IMG/VR virus record: IMGVR_UViG_3300045941_000233
Location: 40,286 to 104,285 of that record
Reading direction: 5' to 3' (one strand)
Length of the DNA: 64,000 bases
Source of the DNA: a virus
The notes beneath the pieces are model-generated. The model saw only the letters and a list, made by a program, of their open reading frames with translations, did not search any database and was not told the origin of the DNA. Numbering within the stretch: the first letter of the stretch is position 1; the number at the start of each line of letters is the position of its first letter. Below, piece by piece: positions 33,459 to 42,318 of the stretch. The translations under genes and the position numbers were made by a program.

Positions 33459-33842
33459 ATGTCAGCCATCGCGGCCGATTGGAGCGACCGGATTCTCGAC
33501 TATTACGACGACGTGAGCCACGTCGGCCCGCTGGCCGGTTGCACGCACAGCGGCGAGCTCACAAACGCTTCATGCGGCGATCGGGTGGCCATGGAGATGA
33601 TTATTTCGGCCGGCCACAAGATCGTTGCGGCGGCCTTTACGGCCCGCGGCTGTTGTCTTAGCCGGGCGGCGGCCGCGATGCTGGCGGAGAAGATCCAGGG
33701 CCTGCCGCTTGGCCTGGCGTCACAGATTCACGATGACGGCATGATCGAGCTCGTTGGCGTCGGAATCTCGCCCGCCCGCCGGGGCTGCGTCCTATTGCCA
33801 TTGCGTGCTTTCAGGCTGGCGATTGCGGAGTACATCGTATGA
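33459..33842 (+). CDS. SufU/IscU-like scaffold homologue
   Basis: 127 residues matching the Fe-S scaffold family over the full length. ILDYYDDVSHVGPL aligns with the family ILDHYKNPRNxG start. SCGD gives C39 and D41, FTARGCCLSRAAAAML gives C65 (and C66), and PARRGCVLLPLRAF gives C110. All three ligand Cys and the Asp of SufU/IscU are present. The known family assembles or transfers Fe-S clusters, or binds zinc as a sulfur acceptor. It lies between the connector and stopper genes, overlapping the latter by four bases. No cysteine desulfurase is seen. Confidence 0.75.
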   Translation: MSAIAADWSDRILDYYDDVSHVGPLAGCTHSGELTNASCGDRVAMEMIISAGHKIVAAAFTARGCCLSRAAAAMLAEKIQGLPLGLASQIHDDGMIELVGVGISPARRGCVLLPLRAFRLAIAEYIV

Positions 33843-34213
33843 GCGTCGAAGCGCTTTGCACTGGCGATAAAGTCGTCAAACAGGAAGCGGCCATCACTAA
33901 AGGCGGCATGGGCGGGCAAGCCCGTTCGTTTTCGGACGTCGGCGCCGCGATCGACTGCCTCGTCCAAGACGTCGGCCGCGGACAGTCTGTCATGTTCGAG
34001 GCCCGCGGACAGCGGCACAGCCACGAAGTTTTCTTTTCGTCGGACGTGCAATTAACCACAAATAACCGCCTAAAACAGACGGTCTCCGGCAATCGAGCGC
34101 TCTCAGTGCCCGTTTATCTGCGCGTGCTGGCGTATTATTCGGAAGGCCGTCCTGGCGAGAATTATTTGTGGATTGCCGCCTGCGAGCAGGAAACGACGCG
34201 GCCGGAAAGTTAG
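33839..34213 (+). CDS. Putative head-closure (stopper) protein
   Basis: 124 residues, beta-barrel-like, with ARGQRHSHEVFFSSDVQL, as in head-tail joining proteins of the SPP1 gp16/HK97 gp7 type. The position between connector and gp10-like gene supports this. The N-terminal half is divergent. Confidence 0.55.
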   Translation: MSVEALCTGDKVVKQEAAITKGGMGGQARSFSDVGAAIDCLVQDVGRGQSVMFEARGQRHSHEVFFSSDVQLTTNNRLKQTVSGNRALSVPVYLRVLAYYSEGRPGENYLWIAACEQETTRPES

Positions 34214-34216
34214 CCA

Positions 34217-34561
34217 ATGTCACCAGTCACAATAGCTTGGTTTGGCGCCAAGATTCTCCAAGAATTCAAAATGGAGATGAAGCGGCGGGCGATGCGCGCG
34301 GCCCGCACTCTGGCTAATCAACTCGCCGACAACATCGACACGCCTGGACCGCAAGCCAGTGCACCGGGCGAGTTTCCGCATGCCCAGACTCGCGAATTGT
34401 TGTATTCGATCAACGTCCATGACGACGGCGAAATGGGCGCCTCAGTGTCGGTTGACGCCGAGCATGCGAGATTTGTCGAGAAATCGCGGCCGTTTTTCGA
34501 TCGCACAATACGAGATTGCGAACGTAGAATCGAAAAAATTCTGTCCGCACCAATGGACTAG
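34217..34561 (+). CDS. HK97 gp10-like neck/tail completion protein
   Basis: 114 residues. PGEFPHAQTRELLYSINVHDD followed by VDAEHARFVEKSRPFFDRTI is the gp10-like pattern (APG, LxxSI, YAxxlEfG...rPF), where the EFG is here KSR. These proteins sit at the neck between head and tail. Confidence 0.75.
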   Translation: MSPVTIAWFGAKILQEFKMEMKRRAMRAARTLANQLADNIDTPGPQASAPGEFPHAQTRELLYSINVHDDGEMGASVSVDAEHARFVEKSRPFFDRTIRDCERRIEKILSAPMD

Positions 34562-34567
34562 CCGACA

Positions 34568-35020
34568 ATGGCAGACGCCCTAGCTACCCTAATTACCGGC
34601 ATTGTGACTAAATGGGACGCCACCGCCACGCTTACAAACGGCATTCCGGGCGGGTTGCATTTTGCTGAGCGCCCGGCCGACGATCAAGCCAACCCGGTCA
34701 TTGGCAGCGATTTCCAGCCTTACGCGATACTTCCCAGCCGCGAGCAGCAGTCTAGGCTTTTGGCAATGTCTTGCGGGTCAGAGCTTTGGGAGCATGAGAT
34801 ACTTTTTAGGGTCTATGGCGCCACCCCGGAGCTCTGTCAGACCTATGCCGGACTGGTCAGAGCCATTTACGATTCAGACTCGCTTGCATTAATCTTGGCA
34901 GAGGGGTCGATGGTCAAACATCGGCCCACCGGCGACGTTCGATACGTCCAGGCAGACAAGAGTGTTTTTTATGTCGATTTGCCGTATGAGTTCGTAACCC
35001 AAAAGGACCGCACGGCATAG
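34568..35020 (+). CDS. Putative tail terminator protein
   Basis: 150 residues. An ATLITGIVTKWDA start, a central FRVYGATPELCQTYAG helix and a final beta strand resemble tail-terminator (gpU-like) proteins. The order gp10-like, terminator, tail tube is the standard one. The family is diverse, so this rests largely on position. Confidence 0.6.
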   Translation: MADALATLITGIVTKWDATATLTNGIPGGLHFAERPADDQANPVIGSDFQPYAILPSREQQSRLLAMSCGSELWEHEILFRVYGATPELCQTYAGLVRAIYDSDSLALILAEGSMVKHRPTGDVRYVQADKSVFYVDLPYEFVTQKDRTA

Positions 35021-35064
35021 ACCGTACACGCCGGGGGCTAAGCGACTGTCTCGGGAGATAACCG

Positions 35065-35442
35065 ATGGCAGCCGTTTCTGGTCAGTACGGAAAAATTACG
35101 ATCGCGACTTCGAACGTCACCGAATGCAGCTATTGGAGCTTCGATCGGACGGCCGCCGAACACGCTTACGCATCATGCGCGACCAACGGCTACAAAAAGC
35201 GCGTGGCCGGCACGAAGGACGGCAGCGGGAACCTGAAGGGATGGCAGGATCCGTCGGCGATGATCGAAACCTATTTCGTGGAAGGCGATTTGCCGACGCT
35301 GCGTTTGTATATTTCGGCGGCCAAGTATTACTCTGTGCCGTGCATGATTACCCGTCTGCACACTGAATGCGATATCGACGACGGCGCCATCATTCCATGG
35401 GAGGCTGATTTCGGCGTCAACGGCGCCTGGTCGATCGTGTAA
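35065..35442 (+). CDS. Major tail tube protein
   Basis: 125 residues, beta-rich (GQYGKITIATSNVTECSYWSF, then AKYYSVPCMITRLHTECDID and WEADFGVNGAWSI). It lies directly upstream of the tail assembly chaperone and tape measure genes, where the tube protein is always found in siphophages. GGGAGATAACC precedes the ATG. Confidence 0.75.
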   Translation: MAAVSGQYGKITIATSNVTECSYWSFDRTAAEHAYASCATNGYKKRVAGTKDGSGNLKGWQDPSAMIETYFVEGDLPTLRLYISAAKYYSVPCMITRLHTECDIDDGAIIPWEADFGVNGAWSIV

Positions 35443-35468
35443 TCTTTTTTAGGAGAATCGGGGGCCAG

Positions 35469-35939
35469 ATGCAGGATATTAGTCGTGTGACCGGCGATGG
35501 AGTCATCGTCGAGTCCAATGTGAAGGGCCGCACATTTGTTTTGAGCGGCATGACGTTTGAGGATCTTGGCGCTGTCCAAAAAAGGTTTCTGAGAGACAAA
35601 CGCGAGCGGCTACTTGAGGCCGCCAAGATTCGCGCAGACCTTGAAGACACTCCGGAAGCCCGCCAGGAAGTGATGGACAAGGCGCAGGCGGCAGCGACCC
35701 AGATAGCCTACCTGTCGGACGAAGAATTCAACAGCATCGTTAAATCGCCGTTCGGGGCCACAGAGCTTTTGTGGGTGCTGTTCCAAAGACAGTTTCCTAA
35801 TCAAGTGACCAGGACAGAAATTATCAGGATGGCAAACGCTGGCGAGTTTCCAGCGGATAGCATGACGCAGCTTATTTCTGAGTTACTTGGCGGGAGTCCA
35901 GGGGGAAACTCGACTGGCCAGAGCAACGATTCCAAGTAA
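35469..35939 (+). CDS. Tail assembly chaperone (gpG-like)
   Basis: 156 residues, helical, with a short N-terminal beta part (VKGRTFVLSGMTFEDLGAVQ). Placed between tail tube and tape measure, as in lambda gpG. Near the end, in frame, GGGAAAC (35903-35909) is a slippery site that allows -1 frameshifting into the next frame. Confidence 0.8.
   Translation: MQDISRVTGDGVIVESNVKGRTFVLSGMTFEDLGAVQKRFLRDKRERLLEAAKIRADLEDTPEARQEVMDKAQAAATQIAYLSDEEFNSIVKSPFGATELLWVLFQRQFPNQVTRTEIIRMANAGEFPADSMTQLISELLGGSPGGNSTGQSNDSK
35903..35909 (+). promoter_or_regulatory. -1 ribosomal frameshift slippery site
   Basis: G GGA AAC fits X XXY YYZ in the reading frame of the upstream gene. After slipping, the -1 frame runs open from 35909 to 36286 with no stop. 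Lambda G-GT uses GGGAAAG at the corresponding position. Confidence 0.8.
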
Positions 35940-36286
35940 GTTTCGATCCGACTAGCCCGGCCGGCTGGCGGTATTTGCTCTGGCTGCTTGTCCGGCCACC
36001 CGAAGCTGGCGGGTTGGGGATGGACCCTATCTCTGCCAAGCGACTTACACTGGGAGAAGCGCACCTATACTTGTCGGGCGAGGACTCGATCAAATCTGCC
36101 TGCCGCAAAATGAATCAGGCATCGCACTTTGGCCGCAAAGCGACACCGGAAGATATACGCGAGGCTCACCGCCGGAGCATGACCGAGCGCCGCAAGTATT
36201 TCACTGGCAGCGAAGATATTGGTCTAACAGAGGCAGAACAAAAAGACGTCGGCAAGGAAGAGCCGCTGGGGGCTTTTTGGGGATAG
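35909..36286 (+). CDS. Tail assembly chaperone GT extension (T frame)
   Basis: 125 codons read by -1 frameshift from the G gene (fusion of about 272 residues). It contains FDPTSPAGWRYLLWLLVRPP, then RLTLGEAHLYLSGED and a KYFTGSEDIGLTEAEQK end. The start at 35975 seen by simple ORF calling is internal. In lambda, the GT fusion chaperones the tape measure protein, whose gene follows five bases later. Confidence 0.75.
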   Translation, partial: LDWPEQRFQVSFDPTSPAGWRYLLWLLVRPPEAGGLGMDPISAKRLTLGEAHLYLSGEDSIKSACRKMNQASHFGRKATPEDIREAHRRSMTERRKYFTGSEDIGLTEAEQKDVGKEEPLGAFWG

Positions 36287-36290
36287 TGTT

Positions 36291-38054
36291 ATGTCGAGAA
36301 TCCTGGCGAATCTGGTTGTTAATATCGGCGCCAACCTGGCACCGCTGAAGAGCATCTTGGGGCAGGCGCAGGGCATGGCCCTTGGCATGCAACTCAGCAA
36401 AGGAATTGATCTTGCGCTCTCCGGAATGCGCGGCCTGTTTGCCGCTGGCATCGGAGTAAACGCCGAATTGGAGCAGATGACGGCCGGATTTGAGGTCATG
36501 CTTGGATCGCAAGAAAAGGCGGTCAAGTTAATGGGCGATATTCGGAAATTCGCCGCGGAGACTCCATTCGAGTCCCCCGCCGTAGCGCAGCTTGCCACGC
36601 AACTTCTGGCAACCAAAAAAATCGCCGAAGATAAAGTCATGCCGGCAATTCGGAAGCTTGGCGATGCGGCCGCTGGCTCCGCGAAAGGATTCGAAGCTCT
36701 GCCGCGGATTGGGCTGGCTATCTCTCAAATGCTCGGAAAGGGAAAGATTACAGCGCAGGACATGAATCAAATCGCCGAAGCCGGCATACCAGCCTGGTCG
36801 GCGCTTGCGGAAGCAACTGGTAAATCGGAAGCGCAGCTTCGCGAAATGTCCGAGTCCGGAAAGCTCGGTATGAATTCGGTTTTGATGCTGATCGATGCAC
36901 TCGGCAAGCGATTTGATGGTATGGCGGTTAAGCAGTCCAGAACTTACAAGGGTCTCTTCAGCACGATCAAAGACAATTTTTCGATGGGACTAGGGCGTGT
37001 TTTCGAGCCCATTTTCAATCGGCTAAAGAAAGTGCTGGAATGGGTTGCCGATTTCACGAAGAGCCCCGACTTCACTGCCTGGACGGATCGGCTTGCCGCC
37101 GGCATGGAATGGTTTGGAAAGATGGCTGAAGCCGGGGTCAAGGGGCTGCTTAGCGGTATTGAGCTCGCGATTAAAGCCGTGACATTTTTCGGCGAGCACT
37201 GGAAGACGATCTGGGATTTTGTTGTTGCGCAGGGCATCGCCAGCGTTTCCTTGCTTTGGGACAGGTTCAAGTATCTCCTGAATGAGCAGGTTCCGTTTGC
37301 GATCGTCGCCATGTGGGAAGGCGCTTTGGCTGGCGGCAGAAAATGGCTGGAACATCTCGGCACCGAAATGAAAGCGTGGATGGATTTCTTTAAGGACTTG
37401 TTTATCGCTGTCTTTGACTCAATTTCTGTGAGATTTCAGGGGCTGATGAAGGCATGGGAACAGGTCAAGGCCGGCAAGCTCGGGAATGCTTTTGAAGAGC
37501 TCGTCAAGGGAAACGCGGCCGGAGATGCAGCGCTGGCCGGCGGAGCGGTGAACGCCGCAAGCAACTTTGCTGCCACGATGGGCGGCATGGCCGTTGATAT
37601 CGGCGCGGCCGTTGCTGACGCTGTTGGTGAGGTTATGTCAGCAATGCCAGGTTTCGAGCCGTCTGACAGAACAAAGGGACTTCAGGGCGTTGCCGACGAA
37701 ATCGGCAAAAGATTAGGCGAAGCATGGAACGCGGCCGGAATGCCGAATTTATTCAAGGCTCCGGAAAAACCAGCCGGCGCCCCTGGTGGCAATGTTGCTG
37801 GTGCAGGCGGTCTTGAGGACACCGGCAAGGGTAAGGTCAAATCCGAATTCCTGGCGCTCGACGAGCTCAACAAAAAGATCCAGTCGTCGATCACCGACAA
37901 GGAGGCCAAGGACCGCAAAAAGGCGATTGCCGCGGCCGAACGCGGCGCCGACGCCGGCGAAAGGGTTGCCGTATCCACCAATCACATTAACGAGTCCATG
38001 CGGACGCTTCCGCAGAGAATCGCCACCGAAGTCAATCTGGGCTACGTGGCCTAA
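36291..38054 (+). CDS. Tape measure protein
   Basis: 587 residues, helical. The N-terminal region has FEVMLGSQEKAVKLMGDIRKFA, TPFESPAVAQLATQLLA and GLAISQMLGKGKITAQDMNQI, all characteristic of tape measure proteins. A Trp-rich mid-region and an Ala/Gly-rich part follow. It sets tail length and is ejected with DNA. At 587 residues the predicted tail is short (roughly 80-90 nm by the usual 0.15 nm per residue). Confidence 0.9.
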   Translation: MSRILANLVVNIGANLAPLKSILGQAQGMALGMQLSKGIDLALSGMRGLFAAGIGVNAELEQMTAGFEVMLGSQEKAVKLMGDIRKFAAETPFESPAVAQLATQLLATKKIAEDKVMPAIRKLGDAAAGSAKGFEALPRIGLAISQMLGKGKITAQDMNQIAEAGIPAWSALAEATGKSEAQLREMSESGKLGMNSVLMLIDALGKRFDGMAVKQSRTYKGLFSTIKDNFSMGLGRVFEPIFNRLKKVLEWVADFTKSPDFTAWTDRLAAGMEWFGKMAEAGVKGLLSGIELAIKAVTFFGEHWKTIWDFVVAQGIASVSLLWDRFKYLLNEQVPFAIVAMWEGALAGGRKWLEHLGTEMKAWMDFFKDLFIAVFDSISVRFQGLMKAWEQVKAGKLGNAFEELVKGNAAGDAALAGGAVNAASNFAATMGGMAVDIGAAVADAVGEVMSAMPGFEPSDRTKGLQGVADEIGKRLGEAWNAAGMPNLFKAPEKPAGAPGGNVAGAGGLEDTGKGKVKSEFLALDELNKKIQSSITDKEAKDRKKAIAAAERGADAGERVAVSTNHINESMRTLPQRIATEVNLGYVA

Positions 38055-38155
38055 GTCCGGCGCGATTGCCAAACATTGCCGCCCGCTGGCACACTAACCA
38101 ATTGAGCCGGGGGCCAGCGATTGCACTACTACCGCAACCGCTGGGACGGCAATAA

Positions 38156-38992
38156 GTGGCGCAGGTATTGATTCAAGGCGGTTCAGTCGCCTTTGAAGAG
38201 CTAAACGACTCGCCGAAATTCACCGTCGGCCGCGATTCCCGCGAGGCATCTCGGCACGGCAAAATTGCGTGGACCGACATTCAGTCCGCGATCAATGAGC
38301 TATTCCCGGCTGCGCCGGCGCTGCCCGGCATCTATCCTGGAGTTTCGTATCTGTACGCCGAATCGGCCGAAATTGAGCCGTGGCACCCGGAGGCCATTCC
38401 AACCGACGGAACGATAGCGACCTACGCCACGCCGGCCAGAATCCGAATCAAGTATTCGACGAAGCTATACGATCCGTCGGACTTGATCGTCAGAAAATAT
38501 GGTTTCTCGGGTGAGTTTCTGACACTGACCGGCGCCGGTCTCTACTGGGAATCCGGCCCGCAGGTCGAGCAGGAAGATGTTTCGGCCGCCAAGATCGTCC
38601 CGATGGTCGAGCATTCCCTGACTCGGCACCGGGCGACGTTCATTCCGTGGACTGCTATCCAGGCCAATATCGGCAGGGTCAACAAGAACACAATCAATAA
38701 CAGCTATTTCACGAATATTCCGCGCGAATGCCTGCTTTACATGGGCGCGGAAGTGAACTTCACGCTTTCGACGAACGGAACCACTGTCTGGACGCTTGAG
38801 CATCGGTTTCAAGAGCGGCGCGTCGATCTTTACGAAGACACCAGCAGCACCGGCGGCGCGACCGGCATCGGCGGCTGGAATCACTTCTACCGCCAGACCG
38901 GCGCCAGTCCTGGATTCGATCGAATTTTCACGGCCGACGGCGATCCAATTTACTCCTATTCGCAAAACGATTTCGCCGGCCTGTTTGTGTAA
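38156..38992 (+). CDS. Putative minor tail protein
   Basis: 278 residues with a GTG start. Beta-rich: PKFTVGRDSREASRHGKIAW, ARIRIKYSTKLYDP and a C-terminal RQTGASPGFDRIF. Located directly after the tape measure gene, the usual place for the distal tail or tail-tip proteins. A 16-codon frame upstream (38119-38155) is too short to judge. Confidence 0.6.
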   Translation: MAQVLIQGGSVAFEELNDSPKFTVGRDSREASRHGKIAWTDIQSAINELFPAAPALPGIYPGVSYLYAESAEIEPWHPEAIPTDGTIATYATPARIRIKYSTKLYDPSDLIVRKYGFSGEFLTLTGAGLYWESGPQVEQEDVSAAKIVPMVEHSLTRHRATFIPWTAIQANIGRVNKNTINNSYFTNIPRECLLYMGAEVNFTLSTNGTTVWTLEHRFQERRVDLYEDTSSTGGATGIGGWNHFYRQTGASPGFDRIFTADGDPIYSYSQNDFAGLFV

Positions 38993-40017
38993 TGTCGAAG
39001 CCCAGCACCAACAACAAGAGTTTTTTCAAGCTGGTTGCGGCCGGGGACCGCCCCAGCGCGACCGAGCAGAATAAAATCACGTCTGCCCTGTCGTCGCTGA
39101 TGGGGAGCCCCAACGTCCACGACTTGGGCGGCAACAAGGTTCGCATTGTCAGGCTTGGCGAACCGTCCGGCACGTTTTCGACGGCCGACAACCGGCACGA
39201 CGTCACCGCGCAGGTGATGCACTACAACAACGAAGACGTCTCGGACGCTTCCAGTCAGTCGCAAGACATTGGCGCCGGCTTCAAGGTCTCATCGCGCGAC
39301 CCGCTGGATAACTTCTGCGACCCTCACAATCTGATTTTCGACCGCCACGAAATCGCGGTGGCCGTGTATTGCAAGCAGTCCGCCAAGTGGATTCCGGTTA
39401 CTTTCCGGTCTGTTCGGCACGCCATGACATGCCGGGCTTCCGACGGCACATATCCGGCGCGAAGCGTCAACCCGGACACCTACCCGATTCAGTGGATCCG
39501 CTTGCGCTACCATGAAGCCATCGGCCGCCAGCGGCACGACGTCAGTTTCCTCGCGAACAATGTCCTGGATACCAACCTGGCCAATGAATCGAGCCTGTTC
39601 AGCGAGTCGAGCAACCAGCGGCCGCTAGGCCCGGACGCCTACGTCCACAACATCGTGCCAAATGCCTACATCAAGCCCAGCACGATCATTCAGGTTTACA
39701 ACGTCACCGGGCAGTGGTTTACGGAATATCGCGCCGAGCCGGCGCTTGTAGTCCAGCCGGTCCGTAGCATTACCGCCGGCCAGTCGGACGATTGCCGAAT
39801 TTACAGCGGCGGGGTCTATACCAAGAAAGTCGTTCGCTGCACGGCCCTTGCCGCGGCCGTCCAGGCTAATCGCTGGTGCGTTGCCTGGCAGGAAGAGTCG
39901 AGCGGCGTTTATTACGTCGGCCCGTGGGAATGCGCCGACGCCACGCAGAGCGAAAGCAGCATCAGCCGGTCCATCAGCAGCGAGAGCAGTCCATCGTTTG
40001 TGTCTGGCGAAATCTAA
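38992..40017 (+). CDS. Hypothetical tail-region protein with Ser-rich end
   Basis: 341 residues. An N-terminal helical part with SATEQNKITSALSSLMG is followed by a beta-rich body (NVTGQWFTEYRAEPALVVQ) and a short SESSISRSISSESSPS tail. The repeat of ATxxxKI and HDVTAQV resembles tail-tip components. The stop overlaps the next start. Confidence 0.6.
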   Translation: MSKPSTNNKSFFKLVAAGDRPSATEQNKITSALSSLMGSPNVHDLGGNKVRIVRLGEPSGTFSTADNRHDVTAQVMHYNNEDVSDASSQSQDIGAGFKVSSRDPLDNFCDPHNLIFDRHEIAVAVYCKQSAKWIPVTFRSVRHAMTCRASDGTYPARSVNPDTYPIQWIRLRYHEAIGRQRHDVSFLANNVLDTNLANESSLFSESSNQRPLGPDAYVHNIVPNAYIKPSTIIQVYNVTGQWFTEYRAEPALVVQPVRSITAGQSDDCRIYSGGVYTKKVVRCTALAAAVQANRWCVAWQEESSGVYYVGPWECADATQSESSISRSISSESSPSFVSGEI

Positions 40018-40763
40018 TGCGGAAAATTGCTTGTTATCTGCGCTACGCGGCGGCCGTTGTGCTGCTTTGTGCCGTCCTGGCGATCATCGACCCGGCCCAA
40101 ATCACAAACGCCCTTTGGCCGCTGGGCCTAATTCCAAATGCGTGTTGCTGCGATACGGAGGAATTGAGCAGCGGCAGCAGCAGTACGTCGTACCCGGGTT
40201 GCTCTTGCTGCATCGGCGATTACGACGGGCAGTTTGACGTTGAGATTTTCGGTGTCGCGGATCAAATCTGCATCGAGTGCGAGAGCCTTAACGGACTTTA
40301 CACGCTCAGCTTCATGGGCGGTTATCTGGATGGAGTCAACGACGAACAGGTCATTTCCAGCCAGAGCGGCTTCCCTCCCGGCACTTCCTGCGCAAGCCTC
40401 CCATTCACCACTTGCTGCCGTGCTTGGGGTCACTGGTTTCGGTGGGGTTGCGGCGGCTCCCAGCCGATAGCCGATATCCATATCGGTCTCAACATTTACA
40501 AATTCAACACGGACAACAGCAGCAGTAGCAGCGGATCAGTTGGCAGCGATATTGGCGATTGCACTATTCAGGTATTTTTCTCTGTCCCAAGCCGTCCATT
40601 GTTCGGCACTTTCATTTTCAGTAAAAGGCTAAATGCCGACGAAGTTGATTGCGCGCTAATCCACGGCCTGGAACTTTCACTCCAAACAGAGACCGGAACG
40701 GACTGCAACGGATCGGCTGCCCGCGCTGTTGTTTCGGCTGTCGTTAGCTCCCAATCGTCCTAG
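40017..40763 (+). CDS. Secreted Cys-rich protein
   Basis: 248 residues. Residues 1-30 (a basic start, then YAAAVVLLCAVLAII) form a signal anchor. Many Cys follow (NACCCDTEEL, PGCSCCIGDY, FTTCCRAWGHW, GCGGS) with Ser-rich spacers (SSGSSSTS, NSSSSSGS). It may be disulfide-linked and membrane-attached. The last 20 residues repeat Ala/Val/Ser. Function unknown. Confidence 0.65.
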   Translation: MRKIACYLRYAAAVVLLCAVLAIIDPAQITNALWPLGLIPNACCCDTEELSSGSSSTSYPGCSCCIGDYDGQFDVEIFGVADQICIECESLNGLYTLSFMGGYLDGVNDEQVISSQSGFPPGTSCASLPFTTCCRAWGHWFRWGCGGSQPIADIHIGLNIYKFNTDNSSSSSGSVGSDIGDCTIQVFFSVPSRPLFGTFIFSKRLNADEVDCALIHGLELSLQTETGTDCNGSAARAVVSAVVSSQSS

Positions 40764-40773
40764 CCGCGCCCAA

Positions 40774-41253
40774 ATGCTCGAATATCGCAGCGAGCCAGAC
40801 AGCAGCGGCCGGCGGCTAGTCGTCTGCACAACCGCAAACTGCGGATACAGGCGGACGACGACCTGGCCGATTGAGAAGATTCGTCACAGTTGCGGCCACG
40901 AAAGAATTCCGGAACCACTGGAAGACCCGCCGCCGGCAGTCGGACCCGGTACGGAGTTGGTGCAACTTTTGAAGCAGCTTGGGGCGTCGGCCAAAGCGTG
41001 CGCCAGATGTTCTGAAAATGCTGGCCTAATGAATCGATGGGGTCCGGACGGCTGCCGCTCGCGCAGGAATACCATCGCCGACTGGCTGAAGAGGGCCTAC
41101 GGGGAGCAGTCGGTTATCGGAAAAATCAAAAACCGGATGGCCGGCGCCGTCTCGGGAGTAGCCTGGAAAATCGACTGGAACGACCCTTTTTTGTGGTTGG
41201 TCGATGAGGCGATCCGGCGCGCGGAATCCGTCGAGAACGATGGCGGAAATTGA
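40774..41253 (+). CDS. Zn-binding hypothetical protein
   Basis: 159 residues from ATG 40774. CTTANCGYRR and HSCGHERI form one Cys/His cluster; ACARCSENAGLMNRWGPDGCRSRR forms another, the latter matching a short conserved module found in phage genes of unknown role. The next gene follows after 35 bases. Confidence 0.6.
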   Translation: MLEYRSEPDSSGRRLVVCTTANCGYRRTTTWPIEKIRHSCGHERIPEPLEDPPPAVGPGTELVQLLKQLGASAKACARCSENAGLMNRWGPDGCRSRRNTIADWLKRAYGEQSVIGKIKNRMAGAVSGVAWKIDWNDPFLWLVDEAIRRAESVENDGGN

Positions 41254-41288
41254 CGATTCAGGACATTTCCATACAAAACCGATAGGGA

Positions 41289-42311
41289 ATGGACGATGAG
41301 AACACGATTTCGCGACTTGAGCCGCGGCCGAACCTGACCCCGGACCAATGGGCGGCCCTGCCGCGGCATGAACGCATTCGCCTTCGGCAATTGAAGTTAG
41401 CCCACCGCCGGGCTGAAGCAATCGCGGCCAGCCAGGACGGCGAGACGCCGGTAGAAGAGCCATCGGCATCGCGCCCACCGCCGGCCGATACGCCATTCCG
41501 AGACTCCCACAACCGGCCGCTGTACCTGGAAAATCTCTATTTCGGCGCTAGTTGCTTTTTGATGCTCTCGGGACCGTCGGCACTGAGTAACGACCTGACA
41601 GAGCTAAGACGGCGCGGCATCTACACAATCGCCGTCAACAATGCGGCCACGATCATTCGCCCGAATTCCTGGATTTTCGTGGACCCGCCGGAGAAGTTTC
41701 ATTCGGCAATCTGGCTGGATCCGGCGGTGACGAAGTTCGTTCACAACCGGTTCCTGGAATATCGACTGCGCGAGAAAATCGGCGACGAATTCCGCAAGCT
41801 GGACCGGCCGGACGGCAAGCCGGCCCACGTTCGGGATATGCCTGGCGTGGTGTCGATTATTCGCAACGCCGACTTTCGGCCCAATCGCTGGCTGAGAGAG
41901 TCGTCGATCAACTGGGGAAACTCCAAACGGTCGGCCCGCCGGAACAATCAACCGCGCGATCTGAATGTGATGCTGGCGGCCCTGAAGCTGGCCTACGTGC
42001 TCGGCTTCCGGGCGGTTTACTTGCTGGGCTGTGATTTCCTGATGACGGACGATCAGCCGTATTCGTTCACCGAAAACAAGCACGCTTCGGCCGTCGGCAG
42101 CAACAACAACAAATATCGCCGCATTACGGAGATGCTTCAGATTCTGAAGCCGTACTTCGAGGGCGCCGGGTTTCACGTTCGCAACTGCAACCCGCGAAGC
42201 GGATTGACGCTTTTCCCGTTCGTCTCTTACACGGAGGCTATCCAGGCCGCCAGCGGCCACGTCCCGCAAGACCCGCTCGACACGATGAATTGGTACAGGA
42301 AAGGAAACTAG
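41289..42311 (+). CDS. DUF115/sialyltransferase-like putative glycosyltransferase
   Basis: 340 residues. The core starts with SCFLMLSGPSALSNDLTEL, then GIYTIAVNNAATII and WIFVDPPEKF, resembling DUF115-type proteins and the CST-I group of sialyltransferases that use a Rossmann-like GPS motif. VYLLGCDFLMTDD and YRRITEMLQILKPYFE follow. This is the first gene of the main sugar cluster. The substrate is unknown. Confidence 0.65.
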   Translation: MDDENTISRLEPRPNLTPDQWAALPRHERIRLRQLKLAHRRAEAIAASQDGETPVEEPSASRPPPADTPFRDSHNRPLYLENLYFGASCFLMLSGPSALSNDLTELRRRGIYTIAVNNAATIIRPNSWIFVDPPEKFHSAIWLDPAVTKFVHNRFLEYRLREKIGDEFRKLDRPDGKPAHVRDMPGVVSIIRNADFRPNRWLRESSINWGNSKRSARRNNQPRDLNVMLAALKLAYVLGFRAVYLLGCDFLMTDDQPYSFTENKHASAVGSNNNKYRRITEMLQILKPYFEGAGFHVRNCNPRSGLTLFPFVSYTEAIQAASGHVPQDPLDTMNWYRKGN

Positions 42312-42318
42312 GGGGGAT

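Noticed and set aside
38084-38119. Hairpin CGCTGGC/GCCAGCG after the tape measure gene as a terminator
   Set aside because: There is no T-run after it; it may be a fortuitous inverted repeat in GC-rich DNA.
38119-38169. A 16-codon frame with a TTG start before the minor tail gene
   Set aside because: It overlaps the next gene and is too short to support.
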